Assembly (NCBI GenBank): GCA_036346405.1
Contig: CM070568.1
Location: 35,436,820-35,500,819 of the forward strand
DNA length: 64,000 bases
Direction of reading: 5' to 3'
Source of the DNA: Phyllostachys edulis
Lineage: Eukaryota > Streptophyta > Magnoliopsida > Poales > Poaceae
Shown: in pieces, positions 23,121 through 35,430 of the stretch
How positions within the stretch are numbered: position 1 is the stretch's first letter
Layout of the letters: each line of letters starts with the position of its first letter
Program-made: the position numbers and the translations under genes
The notes under the pieces: generated by a model
What the model saw: only the letters and a program-made list of their open reading frames with translations
What the model was told of the DNA's origin: nothing
Database searches by the model: none

Positions 23121-23865
23121 TGCCCATGTGTATTAAGGAACAAACTAATCAACTCTACGTTATGTTGGGAGCAATTAACACTATAAACAACCACTTAACC
23201 TTGAAATGACCATTTTCTAGTTACTCCCGTTGATGTGGATACATACATGCCGTGAATATCGGACACCCCGTATCACCTATGGAGGCCTTTTATGTAGTCC
23301 GCATAGTGTACTATACCATTTATTAGCATCGATAATGAGGATATGCAGTGCATATACACCTATTTGGGCTAGAAATGAAGATAGGGAGGTCGGCCCAAGA
23401 GGAGGAAATAAGACCAATCAAGTTTCAATCAACATGCTCGTTGTTCTGTCCACAAAGTCCATGAAGTTTGATACACCAATTATGATGTTTCCAATGCACA
23501 CAAAGTTTATATTTAGAAAGTATCAAAAGTCTAGTTTCCAACGGATCAAACAACATGTGATTTGGAGTTTTCTACACAAAGTTACAATAACTTGATTGGA
23601 GGATGCATAAACTGGCAGGGCGTCGCGTGATGATTGCTAAACAAGGGAGTCTGTGCCTTGTGTCCTACAATTCTAAGACTTTACAAAGGTTTAAATGACT
23701 TACTTTTAAATGTCTCTCACGGATTCAAGTCGTTTCAAATAAGGAGACTAATGATAGGAAGGTTTGAAGTTAATTTGGATTGAACTTGTCACCGCCTGCA
23801 CAGTCCAGTTTAAAAATGCTATAAGTTTTGCATATGAACTCCGATTTGGGTGTTTGTGGCGCCTC
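23121..23865. other. Gap without a recognised gene
   Basis: No supported gene. A plus-strand stretch (23230-23595) is open for 121 codons but its composition is not protein-like. Sequence near 23700-23860 (CAGTCCAGTTTAAAAATGCT then ATGAACTCCGATTTGGGTG) looks like degraded retroelement material. Confidence 0.3.
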
Positions 23866-24463
23866 GTGTCATTACCCGAGGGGGTAATCGCACTTAGGTA
23901 TACGGATTACTATTTGTCTGCCTAGTAGGACACCGCTCCGACAAATAGTAAGCCTTACCAAAGTCAACACAGCAAAACAATAAGATAGAAACTATACTCT
24001 TTATTATGCTAGCCACGCAAGGCTATGGTTCTTTATTACGCTAGCCACGCAAAGGCTATGGTTCTTTATTACAAGTAGTAATTTACAACTACAAAACAGG
24101 ACTGTCCCCTCGCTTGCCTACCATGCTCCACTGGTCTTCCACTCGTCCCATGGGCCGAATAGGGTTTCCACCTCGCCCTGCTCCTCGTAGTAATCGCCCT
24201 TGTCTCCTGCGGTCTCATCAGCACCTGCGTGTCCTTCGTCCTACTCGGGATAGTTCCCGGCTGGACTAGGAATTAACAAAGGAGAATAATAACAAGATTG
24301 AGTACCAGTGTACTCAGCAAGCATTAATAGCAAAATGCATTGGATGACTCATCTCTATTCGTTATCACATTTTTCTAGATCATCTGTTTTTCTGAAAATA
24401 AATAACTCATCAAAACTTTAGGTGGCAGATTTTAATACTGAAAAGATTACTTGTCACTCGGAG
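23866..24463 (-). mobile_element. Fragment of another non-coding LTR
   Basis: Begins TGTGGCGCCTCGTG and carries an inverted poly(A)-signal-like TCTTTATTA and the motif GTGTACTCAGCAAGC, which has the same local layout as the 3' part of the giant LTRs. It includes a direct repeat of about 33 bp (TTCTTTATTACGCTAGCCAC, copies near 23997, 24030 and 24061). It is cut at its right side by the next LTR fragment. Family assignment is tentative. Confidence 0.45.
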
Positions 24464-25148
24464 TGTCGGGGCCCCGGATTTGCAACTCCAAGACTCTCTG
24501 TGTATTCTGAACTAGTTCCAGATCAGTAGCTTGCTCACACAGTTGCAACATTGATGTAATCATATCCATACAACAAACTATAGATGAAGCAGACAAATTA
24601 ATATTACTTAGTAGCAAAAGGACCTTATGGTCAAGTCTTATAACGTTTGCCACGCAGGGCTTAACAACAAAAGGTAACTTGCAGCGGAAACCAAACATCT
24701 TGTGGAGGCCATCCGACATGCCCACAGGCAATCGAGTGGAGGACACGACCTAATTCGCATAGTCTTTGAAGTAGTTTTCCTCGTAGAACTCAGTGTTCCC
24801 TGGTTCTTCTTCGGCGACTGATCAACAAAATGGCGTAAAGCCATGAGTACTTTAAAGTATGCAGCAAGTCGTAGGGAAAAGTATGCAAATAATATTCATG
24901 CAAGGCTAGACAAAGATAGTTTTATGGTTATTTTGCAGAAAGCAGTATTGACATTAAATACAGTAAGTAGATTGTAAAGCATGATTTTTTAAAAAAAATT
25001 AATAAATAAGTAATCAAGTTTCTTTAAAGCAACTATTGACCCTGTTCACTTCCCAACCATCGACCAAAACCAACTACTCAGATTCATCCAAGCCATTCCA
25101 ACATTTTTGAGAAAAGTCTACCCCTCGTGTGAAATCACCAGGCATTGT
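24464..25148 (-). mobile_element. Truncated copy of the giant LTR family
   Basis: Minus-strand match to the last 670 bp of solo LTR 3. It starts TGTCGGGGCCCCGGAT (LTR 3 ends GATCCGGGGTCCCGACA) and runs through TGCAACATTGATG, the TGCCCACAGGCAATCGAGTGG segment and GTGTGAAATCACCAGGCATTGT, where similarity ends abruptly at 25148. The missing part was not found elsewhere in the window. Confidence 0.8.
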
Positions 25149-25641
25149 TGTAAGATCGAGGAGGCCGACTAGAGGGGGGTGAATAGGTGGTTTTTAAAAT
25201 TCTTTTGGCTAAAACCTTTTCTAATGTGGAAGCTAACAACAAATTAGTTTTGCACAATTAAAACCTAAATCAACTAGTCTTGACTAAGTGCACAAGCAAT
25301 AAGACTATTGATAAGGATAGCAATCATACAAAGTGATATAAGCAATTTAATTCTAGGAATGTAAATTGCACAAAGTAAATCACTAGAGAGCAAACCACAA
25401 TGACACAATGACGTTTTACTGTGGTGTTCGGAGACTTGCCGGTCTCCCCTAATCCATGTTGAGGTAAGCCCAAACTAATTGGACCGGCTCCATGAATTAA
25501 GTCAAACACCTCAATTCCATTAGTGGTAGCTCTTTCCCGCTCCGGGTAGGTGAGCTCCAACCTTCACAACACACTGGGTCTTCTCACAAGCTTCTTGAGA
25601 AGATCACCGGACTACGACGCCTTCACGCCGTCTAGGTGTCG
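25149..25641. repeat. Left part of outer non-coding repeat
   Basis: Begins TGTAAGATCGAGGAGGCC with GACTAGAGGGGGGTGAATAG, a stretch that I recognise as common in grass repeats. It is interrupted by solo LTR 3 and resumes at 30682 (GGTGTCGGCAAA then CACCAAGAGTAATAA). The class is not determined; no coding sequence. Confidence 0.55.
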
Positions 25642-26439
25642 GCAAATGTAACATCCCAATTTTATGGGTTTTTTTTTGAAAATTTTCAAAATTTAAAAAT
25701 AACAATTTGATTTTATTAAGTTGCTAAAGCTTAACTTGATTTTGAAATAAAAAACAGTTTAATTTGAATTAATCAAACTTCAATTAATTAAAAGTTGGTT
25801 TATTTAAGTTTTCTGGATTTTACTTGGATTTAAAGTCAAAATATTATTTAAGTATTTCCTTGGATTTTATTGGATTTTAAAAGGGTTTTCCTTTTGTCCC
25901 GAAATTAAAAATAATTTGTTTCCAAAATTAAAAGATAAAGTTAAGTTAAAAGTATTTTTACTAAGTTGCAAATGCTTCTAGGAATTTCTATATATTTTCT
26001 TAGAATTTTTGGACCCTATATTTTATTTTCTAAAATCCTAAATGAATTAATCCTAATTACTAAATTACCAAAAATTCGGAAAATTTGAATTGGGTCGAAT
26101 TCTTTCGGCCCAACTCTTTCTTAGCCGCGGCCCCGTTTCCTTTCTTCTTTTCCGGCCGCACCGGCCCGACTCGCCCGCCATTCCCTTTCCTTTCTTCTGC
26201 TTATCTTCCTTCTCACCGCCTCTCGCTCCATAACGCTTTCTTCGCCACGCTCGAAGCTTATTGCCACACAGATATATGCTCACGTCAGAACTCAGACGCC
26301 ACCTCGCCATGCGATCGCCACGCCAGACACCGCCCGCCTCCACCGGCCGCCCGCCTGACCGCAACCCATGCTCGCCTCCCTGCCCGTACGCCGCGCACCA
26401 CCACCGAGCTGCTCCCTCCTCGAGTTTTCCTCCCCTCTC

Positions 26440-26446
26440 TATTTAA
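26440..26446 (+). promoter_or_regulatory. Probable LTR 3 TATA box
   Basis: TATTTAA preceded by CCCCTCTC and followed by a GC-rich leader. It lies about 790 bp from the LTR start, so U3 here is much shorter than in LTR 1, which carries the repeat arrays. Confidence 0.5.
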
Positions 26447-28334
26447 GCCGGAGCCAACCTCCCTCTACCCCCTTCCGCCCCTCTAGCCTCTTTCTTCCAC
26501 CACCGAAGCCCCCCAATTGGAGCCCCACGCTGCCGCCACGCCCCATCTTCCCCAAAGCCGGCGCCACCGCCCATCATTCAATCTACTGCTCCGGTGAAGT
26601 ACACACCCAGCCTACCGCATCACCACACGCGCGCGTTCCCCCTCTTGCTTTCCCCCTCCTCCTCCCGGCCGATTGTGTCCCGTGCCGTGCCATCGCCGCC
26701 GCCCTTTCTTCTTCACCACCGGCGCTGCCGTCGCACCTCCTCACACGCTCCCGAGCCTCCCCGAGCGGCTCAGTGTGCTCCACGCGCGGCCGCCGTGCCC
26801 GTGCGCGCGCTATCCTGCGCCACCACACGCCCACGCCGCCTGTGCGCCATTTCATCCGCACACACCACCACCGAGCCTCTTCGTCGACGCTGCCACCTCA
26901 CGTCATCTCCTCGTGGTCTCAGCGATCCATTTTGGCCGCCGGCCATGCTCCAAGAGCCTCGCCTCGCCACCGGCAGCTCCTCGCCCCGAGCGCCGCCTTC
27001 TCCTTCCCTGCTGCGTGTGTTTCTCTGCGTGTGTTTTTCGTGTTTGCGCACTGAAGATGAAAGTGGGCCCCATCTCCTTGTGTAGCTCCCTATGGGTGTT
27101 TGATTGTGTGATTGGATCCCAGTTAGTTGATTAGTAAGTAGTTAAGGTGTAGAATGTTATTTATTGAGCATGTGTTAGCTAATGACGTGATCAGATTAGG
27201 AGTTGTTAATTAGTTTAGTAGTTAGTTAGTAGCATTCCAATTTAGCAGTGACAGTGAGCCTTGGATTTTGTAGTTAGAATACCCCTTGATCCATCAGCTG
27301 TATAGGGTCTACTTAGCCAACAATTGATCTTCTAGCAATAGGTATGCCTAAGTAAAGTATTAGGTTTAGTTAGGAGGAAGTTTGCAGGTGATTAGTAATA
27401 GGATTAGCAGAAGCTTGTTTTCGATTAACATGTTATTTAGCCTATGTTTGTTCTTGTAGCTTGGTGTGCTCAAACCTTGTTAGTAGTGGTTGAGTCAAGT
27501 AAGTTAGGGGATTGTTAGAACTAATTAGAGTTTAGCGTAATGATTAGTTCAGTTAACGTATTAGTGGGACACTTTGTAGCTACAGGTTTGCCTTAAGTCG
27601 TTTAGTGATTAGTGAAGTATCGCAGTCAGGTTTAGACATGCTTGCACCCATACGTGATCCAATATTAGTAAACCCTAGCCAGGTAATCGGTTAGTTAATC
27701 GGAATCAGTAGACTAGTTAGGTATTAATCGAGTAGCCTTAATTAATATATAGGCTCTCATACACTTAGGAACCATTCAACCGTCAGCCTATCACAACACT
27801 CAAGAGTGACCCAGAAGTCAGCATTCTTTCATCTTAGATCCTGAAATGGAATATTTTGGCATATTCCATTTTTTATATTTTCTATCATTTCATGTGATCG
27901 CCATCTTCTGGACGTTCATTCTCCCTCATACGAACTCCGATTCCATCGATTCTTGTTTCTATATTCTTATAAGATCAGTACCTTTCTTTTGGTTCTAATT
28001 TGATAATTTTTGGATTTTATTTGGAGTTGTTGTATTTATTTGGCTCGTTTCGCTCGTGTAGATTCTGGCGTTGTTGAAGAATTCTTGGACCCATCAACCG
28101 AAGCATATCAAACCTCCAATGAAGGCAAGTCGTAGACCTTTGATCATGTCATACCCATTTTATAAAATTATATTGTTTTATATCAGCATGCATTGCTATG
28201 TTTATAACAATGGTTTTCGGGAATAGTTAAATACCTATTTGACTGTATGACTCCTTGAATAATTGTAAACGACATGTTGACATGAATCCCTTGGACACCT
28301 TAGGTTGGGTAATTTTAGTTGGACATTATTGAAA

Positions 28335-29377
28335 GGGAAATTTTGATAAATGCCACTACAAAATGCCCGTTTCAGGGAAGTGCCATCGCTCATTTCGATA
28401 TTCGAAATATGCCATTGCAAACATCTTTTTTCTCACAGAAATGCCACTGATCTACATATTTCACAAATATTGACGTTATTGCCCCGTCTTCTTCGATTGC
28501 CATGTCACCATCGCTTCTTCTTCAACACACCGCCGCCGCCGCCCTGGCTACAGTCGGCCGCCTCTGCCACCGCCCCCGTAGCCGCCTCCACCGCCACCTC
28601 CGTAGCCGCCGCCGCCGTAGCCGTGGTCGCTCAAGTTGGGGACTCACACATTCGCACGAGCTCATGATGGGGACGCACACGCCGGGCCGATGATTTAACT
28701 CGACATTCGCCACCGTCCCCGTAGCCGCCTCCGCCGCTACCTCCGTAGCCGCCGCCGCCGCCGCCGTAGCCATGATCGCTCCCGCCGCCAGAGCCACCTC
28801 CACGCTCGCCTCCAGGGGGGCGGGAGCCGCCGGTGAGTGGGGCTGCCGGGCCGATGATTTAACTCGACGGATTCGCCCTCGTTGAGGCTGCGGAAGCCAT
28901 CGGACTTGGAGGACTAGTGCACGAGCCGTCGATGGAAGCGAGGAAGACCCCGGAGGCGGAGCTGAAGAGGGAGACGGTGGCGTGGATGGAGGGGAGAGAA
29001 GAGGGCGAGGGTGCAGGGGGGTCGTGAGGGGGAGATGAGGAGGGATGCGGCGAGCGCGGAGACGGCAGCGGTGCGGAGGAGGGTGAGCGCGGAGCCGTCG
29101 ATGGAAGCGAGGAGGACCCCGGAGGCAAAGCTGAAGAGGGAGACGGCAGCGTGGATGGAGGGGAGATGCGGCGTGAGCTCTAAAAATGGGGAGAGAGCAG
29201 TGTGAGGAGTGAGGAAGGAGAAGGTAGGGGTAATTTGGTCCAATACTGATAGAATACATATATCAATGGCATTTGTAGGATGTTCTAAGCTTTGCAATGG
29301 CATATTTCGAATATCGAAATGAGCGATGACACTTCTCTGAAATGGGCACTTTGCAGTGGCATTTATGAAAATTTCCC
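28335..29377. mobile_element. Pack-MULE-like element carrying a glycine-rich gene fragment
   Basis: Terminal inverted repeats of about 85 bp (GGGAAATTTTGATAAATGCC... / ...GGCATTTATGAAAATTTCCC, continuing through TCATTTCGATATTCGAAATA) are flanked by a perfect 9-bp TSD TTATTGAAA (28326-28334 and 29378-29386). The core is GC-rich. On the minus strand 28830-28690 reads GGSRPPGGERGGGSGGGSDH, then GYGGGGGGGYGGSGGGGYGD, the composition of the C-terminal tail of a glycine-rich RNA-binding or cell-wall protein. Internal duplications are present: a GCCGGGCCGATGATTTAACT block (28681 and 28846) and a CCGTCGATGGAAGCGAGGA block (28928 and 29096). It is inserted in solo LTR 3. Confidence 0.85.
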
Positions 29378-30686
29378 TTATTGAAATACCAACATGGGTG
29401 TGTATTATGCTTAGTCATGCTTTAGTTATGCGATGTATCTCGATCACATGATTCAATAATAATAAATTTGACTTAATGATATATGGAATTGTGGCAGAGC
29501 CACTGTTATTAAAATTTGTTGTGCCATGGCAAGGGTTGCCATTTGGCCGGGATTGAACCAAAAATAATTTTATACTCGGGCGAGTGATTGTGCAGTAAAG
29601 GTGGCAATTCAGGATGTGGTTGCCTCGCCTGAGTAGACACTAAGGACTTAACTTTGTGCGCCATTGATCTGGGCCATACCATACAACCACATGTCTAGGA
29701 TGAGGTGGACCTGGTTGACTAATTAGCAATGCTTTGTTTTGGTTCTGTATTGGTGGAAGTGTGAACCCTGGGTTAGACATTCACACTTGGCGCAAGAGGG
29801 GGTCCAGAATGGCGAATCCTTAGCGAGCAGAACCGGGTCAAAACAGAACTTTGTAAAGGCCCTATCACGTGCTCTAGACTGCTTACCTAAGGTAGTGAGC
29901 GGTGGCATAGATATATGCCGAACAAACTAGAGAATTCGTGTCTTATGGGTCAAGCTGTACAACCTCTGCAGAGTGTAAAAACTATTCGAATAGCCGTATC
30001 CCCGATTATGGACAATGCCTGGTGATTTCACACGAGGGGTAGATTTTCATAAAAATATTGGAATGGTTTAGTTGGGAAGCGATTCGGATGTTGGTTGTTG
30101 GTTGCAAAGTGAACAGGGTGTTCACTAGTTGTTTCAAATAAACTTGTTTACTTATGTATTAATCTTTTAAATTATGCTTTTCAATCTAATTATTGTATTT
30201 ACTATCAATACTGCTTTCTGCAAAATAACCATAAAGCTATCCTTGTCAAGCCTTACATAAATACTATTTGCATACATTTCTCTACGACTTGCTGAGTATT
30301 TTTTGTACTCATGGCTATACACCATTTGTTGATCAGTCACCGAGAAAGGACCAGGGAATGCAGAGCCTTTTAAGGAGTACTTCGAAGACTATACGAACTA
30401 GGTCGTGTTCTCCAATCGCTTGCCTGTGGGCATGTCGGATGGCTACCACGAGTTGTTTTATTCCGCTGCAGGTTTACATCTTTTGTCTTAAGCCCTGCGT
30501 GGCAAGCTTTGTAAAAATTTGACCATGAGGTCCTTTGCTACTAAATAATATTACTTTGTCTACTTCTTAGTTATCTTGTTGTATGGATATGATTCATTAA
30601 TGTTGCAACTGTGTGCACTAGCTATAGATCCAGGGAGTAGTGCAGATATACACAGAGGGTCCTAGATCCGGGGTCCCGACAGTAAA

Positions 30687-33600
30687 CACCAAGAGTAATA
30701 AACCAAGCCCCTTGCTTGACTCTCACCACGTGCAACGAATGCTGAAGCTCAAGTGGATACGAAATCCACCTCTAGATGCAACACATGCAACTAGAGACCA
30801 CTCTCCTTGCTCACAAGGTGCAACACATGCACAATTGAGAGAAGAAACTCACACTAGCTCAAATGAGTGAAATGGGATGCCAAGAGTTGTCTGTCAACTG
30901 GCCAAGGTGGGTATTTATAGGCCCCACACAAAAAACTAGCTGTTAGGAGCAGAAATCAGCAAACTCAGCCAAAATGCGGTAGTACCACCGTTCAAAGCCC
31001 AGTACTACCGATTTTTGCTCAACGGTCGGAAAGGGTGCATAAAAGGCTCAAAAACTAGACATTAAATTTTTTAATACGGTAGTACCACAGTACAAAGGCC
31101 GGTACTACCATTCTGCGGTAGTACCACTTTTCTCGGGCGGTATTACCGCAGTCCAATTTCAGCACAAACGACACTTGGTAAAAAGGTCATAACTTTTGAC
31201 TCCGATGTCGGAATTGAGTGATCTTGGACTCTATGGAAAGCTTATTCAGAGGGCTATACAACCCACCTATTTGATTTATTTTAAACACATTTGATCAAAT
31301 AAAAAAGTACAACTCCAAAGAGCCATTACCATGGTCTAAATCCAAACACATTTGCAAACTTAGATCATACCACAAGGAGTAGGTACATGGAATTCAGCCA
31401 TTTGCAAAACACATTTGTAAAGTATAGTCACATGCTACAAGGATTAGATGCATGAGCCTCGACTATTTGCAAAACACATTTGCAAATAACATAATCATGC
31501 CACGGAGAGCTAGAGCAAACGAGATTGAGCTATCAACACATGATGAGACTCAAGCTACTAGACAAGACCCCTCTTAATAGTACAACAAACATATACTAGC
31601 AATTCGGTCTTCCAACCAAACACCAAGACCGGTAAAGACTAGGAACACATCCTTAGCCCTAGCTAGTCATACATTTGTCTTCAGCATCCTCTTGAAGTTC
31701 GATGACGCACATCTTCACTTCAAGTCCAGGTCATCGTCTTGATATGCATCAACACATGATGCATTCTTTACTTGACCTCCATCAACACATGATGGGTCTT
31801 CTCTTGACTTGATGATCAACTCATGATCATCTCCTCTTCGAGATCTTGATATGCATCAACACATAATGCATCCTCTTCTTGAACCTTAACTTAATGACGA
31901 TCAACTCATGATGCCATCCAAAGTCTCCATTACCATAGAACATAACCTATTCATCCAACTCATAGAAAATGTTAGTCCCATAATGTTATTAACATCAATT
32001 ACCAAGATATACCTGCATCAAATGCTTCTTAACAAGCTGTTGCAGAAACATGTGGTACTACCGCCGTTGATCATGCGGTAGTTCCGCTCTTCGGTACTTC
32101 CATTCATATAGGGCGGTACAACCGCTTTCCTTTGAGGTCCATAACAGGCCCTTTCTGAAAATAACGTACCGCCAACTATTTTTCAGACTGACCGGGTTGC
32201 GGTAGTTCCGCTCAAGATATGCGGTCATACCGCGATGCGGTAGTTCCGCCAAATGAACTCTGGTACTACCGCTTTCCATGGGAGCACTCAAGCTCCTAAA
32301 AGGTGTCACTCTGGAAAACACGTACCGCCAAATAAACTTCGGTGTGACCGGTTGTGGTAGTATCGCACCACTTTTCGGTCATCTTCATTGCAAGCAATAA
32401 TCTCGCCAAGACAACGTCGGTACTACCGACTTTCACTGAAGACTTTTTCAGAAGCAAAACAAATGCAATGCATAACAAAAATGGCACAAAATAAACTTCA
32501 AGCCACTCGCCATGATCCCTCTATTGTCTTTGCATTGCCATTTCCATATTGTCTTCCATAATCCGGGACTAAGTATTTAAAACAACTTGGCACACACATT
32601 AGTCTCACAACACAATTGCAAATAATTGAATATAAAACAATATGAGTATATATGAACTACATAAGTTTTATATACTCAAAGGATATGTTTCAAAGTAGAG
32701 ATCCCCAATATATGTGGATAAAGAAATATGGGTCAATAGTAATGAAACCACAAAACATAGAGTGAACTTCCCCTAAATGTGTGCATACACGAATATGTAA
32801 TAAGAACATATGCACATATTCAAGTTAGACTTTTGGTGGAGTTCAACCTATATTTTGTATTGGAGGAATGCAACAAGATATAAGAATATGATGTCAAATG
32901 CATACCTCTTTGATTTTCACCTTTTTATCCAAAAAAGACTACACAATAGATATATCAATAAAAAGCATTAGTCTCACATATAGATTTGTTACTAATCACC
33001 AAAATACTCCACTAACTCATAATGGCGGGTCTAGATTCTTCAATCTCCCCCTTTTTGGTGATTGATGATAAATTCTTTATCAATAACAATATTTAGATAT
33101 AAATCATCATAAGATAAGAATTTAAGCTATTGAACTATATCCATGGATGTCGCTAAGCAATTTAAAGCTTCAAGCATTATGCATATGAGAATGGCTATGT
33201 GTATGAATGAGATGCTCCTCCTCAAGACATGCATGAAATAAGGTGAAAACACAAGAGAGAATCCAAATAGAAATATATTGATCATATAAACATTCTCCCC
33301 CTTTTTACATTAAACACCAAAAATCCAAAACAAATCAAAGCCAACATAGAGTCTTTATAAAACAATGAGCTTGGCAATTGAATTTATTTTATTTTTATCA
33401 TTGAAATATTATTCCCCTTTTGAAGTAAGGTTTTGTTTTCAAGATATTTAAGGAAAACCAAAATAGGTCATAAACTCCCCTTTTATGGCCGAAAAGAGCA
33501 GAACAACTCGAAATAAGGCCATATTGGAGTTTAACTAAAGGAAATGATATTTGGAATGCATTCAAGTAAACTCACTTATGAAATTTCTCCAATAAACATT

Positions 33601-35422
33601 TTTCAAGAGGATACCATGCTTATTTTCACAAATAGGAAATCATGTTGAGCTCAAAACTTTCTTAAAACATTTGAAAGTGTATGGAAAGAATCTCCGAAAA
33701 ATCTAAGATAAATCATGCAGCTAGTCCTTGTAAATAAACAAAATTTTATTTTTGGGAGGCTCAACCAAATGTCAACCATTTTGAATATATGAAAATCTCA
33801 AAGTTTCATAAAACTAAAAATTTCAGGATTTTCAGATTTTGACATTCCATTTAAGCTTCAAAAGACAGCTGAAAAACTGGTTAAGAGAGTTTCAATAAAT
33901 CTAAGAAAATTTGGCATAGAATATCAACTACAGAGGATAAAATTTTATAATTATATCTTCCTCAAATTATGAACCCATTTGGAGATACAAAAATCACAAA
34001 TTAGTTCAAAACATACAAAAGTTTGAATTTTGCAGCATTTGATCAAAGTGAGAAAAAGTCAAAACCTTTTCAAATCAAGTCAAAATACTTTAAAATTTTG
34101 TAGAAACATACTTTTGACTCCTAATAAACTTTTCCAAGAAGAATTTTTTAAAAACGAGTCTTCATTCAAAAGATATGCCAAATTGAGCTTTGAAGGCATG
34201 ATTTTTGCTTAAAGTGAAGAAAAAACAAAAAAAATCAAATGAAGTCCAAAAGATTTGAAAATTTTTAGATATTGACTTTGGACTACATACAATGTTTTCC
34301 AAAAATAATTTTTTAAAAATAATTTTTCTTTCAAAAGATAAGGCAAAAAGCGCTTTGTAGGCAAATAAAGAGAATGATTTTGCATTGAAGGTTCAAAATG
34401 AAACCAATTTGAATTTCATGGAGTTTTTCAATTTCATAGATTTGTATGATTTAGAAATACTATTTCAAGCTAAGATACACAAATAAATCCGGCTTGAATA
34501 GCAAAACTCACTATATGCAAGAATAGGTCATTTTGGTAAAAAAAAAAAAAACTAGTTTTTCGGTGAACTCCAAATGAATATAACTTTTTAACGGTTGGTC
34601 TTTTGTAAAAACTTTGAACTTGAGAAATGTTTGAAATGACCAACCCTATGAGTTTGGTATTGACAACTGTTTCCAAAACTCAATAGATTTTGATTTATGA
34701 AAATATGTCATTTAATTAAAAAAATAAGATCTTACACGATCATTTTGAGGCCAAATTTGATATTTGTTTTCTAAAATAGGAATTTTTACTTCGAAAGCAT
34801 TTAAAATATATATTTAAATACTTTTGTCTAGTTTTTCATAAATTTGAGCCTTTTAAACAAGATGTTTGACTTTTGACAAAAGAGGCTATTTAAAAAGCCT
34901 AAACTTGCATATCATTGACAATTTCACTCCAAGAATACCAAATGAAGCAAATGAGAATGAAAAACATGCATTCATAAGTTCCATAAATTATTTTGGGCAA
35001 ATAGGTAAAATATTTTTCTCAATACTAATACTTTACCCCCTTTTTTTAAGTAGGCCCAAAACCTTTAATAAGTTTTTTTACAAAGAAAAACTCTCCCTTA
35101 CACAAAGGTTTTTCTTGACATTCTTTTATTCTCCTTTGGCACACAAAGGATTCTTTTCCATCTTGTCATCCTCTCCTTTGTCATTTTTTGAGATATATCC
35201 ATCCAAGACTCATGATGACTTCAACCTCTTTCTTTTGACCATTATTTGCAACCAAATTCTCCCTCTTTGACATTAAGCACAAAAAAATATCTACATGTGG
35301 ATCACACTTGAAGGATAGTCTTTAAACATCTCTTGTAGAAAACATGCGTCGACAAGACTTGAAATTGCAAAGTGCAAAGTGCTTGAACTTCTCTCGCAAA
35401 GATACTCAAAGAAAGCATCCAA
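30687..35422. repeat. Outer non-coding repeat, middle part, with GGTAGTACCGC tiles
   Basis: About 4.7 kb of AT-rich sequence with no gene. At 30975-31150 and 32045-32420 it is studded with GCGGTAGTACCGC-like near-palindromes and variants (GCGGTAGTTCCGC, GCGGTCATACCGC, GGTACTACCGC), roughly one every 25-40 bp. At 31700-31920 there are loose repeats of TGATATGCATCAACACATGA and GATCAACTCATGAT. At about 33040 it carries AATCTCCCCCTTTTTGGTGA, common in grass retroelement interiors. The rest is A-rich with long runs such as 34541-34553. Confidence 0.6.
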
Positions 35423-35430
35423 AGAGAAGC

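Larger units (their letters stand above)
25647..30681 (+). mobile_element. Giant solo LTR 3 with nested Pack-MULE
   Basis: Begins TGTAACATCCCAATTTTATG and ends GATCCGGGGTCCCGACA, flanked by GCAAA (25642-25646) and GTAAA (30682-30686), a 5-bp TSD with one mismatch. After removing the nested MULE and its TSD copy the LTR is about 3.98 kb. Promoter: TATTTAA at 26440-26446. The sequence downstream is GC-rich leader (26450-27060); open frames there on both strands are Pro/Ala/Arg-rich products of composition. Conserved with LTR 2: TGTAGATTCTGGCGTT...GAAGGCAAGT (28058-28130), CTGCTTACCTAAGGTAGTGA (29879-29898), CTATTCGAATAGCC (29982-29995) and GGACAATGCCTGG. No pol or gag sequence. Confidence 0.8.

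Noticed and set aside
26368..27134. Several overlapping open frames rich in Pro, Ala, Arg and Ser
   Set aside because: They exist in several frames on both strands of a GC-rich LTR leader and have no domain; they are products of composition.
28522..29259. 245-codon minus-strand open frame in the Pack-MULE
   Set aside because: Its Pro/Ser/Arg-rich composition arises from reading the glycine-rich capture out of frame. The GYGGGG frame is the credible source frame.
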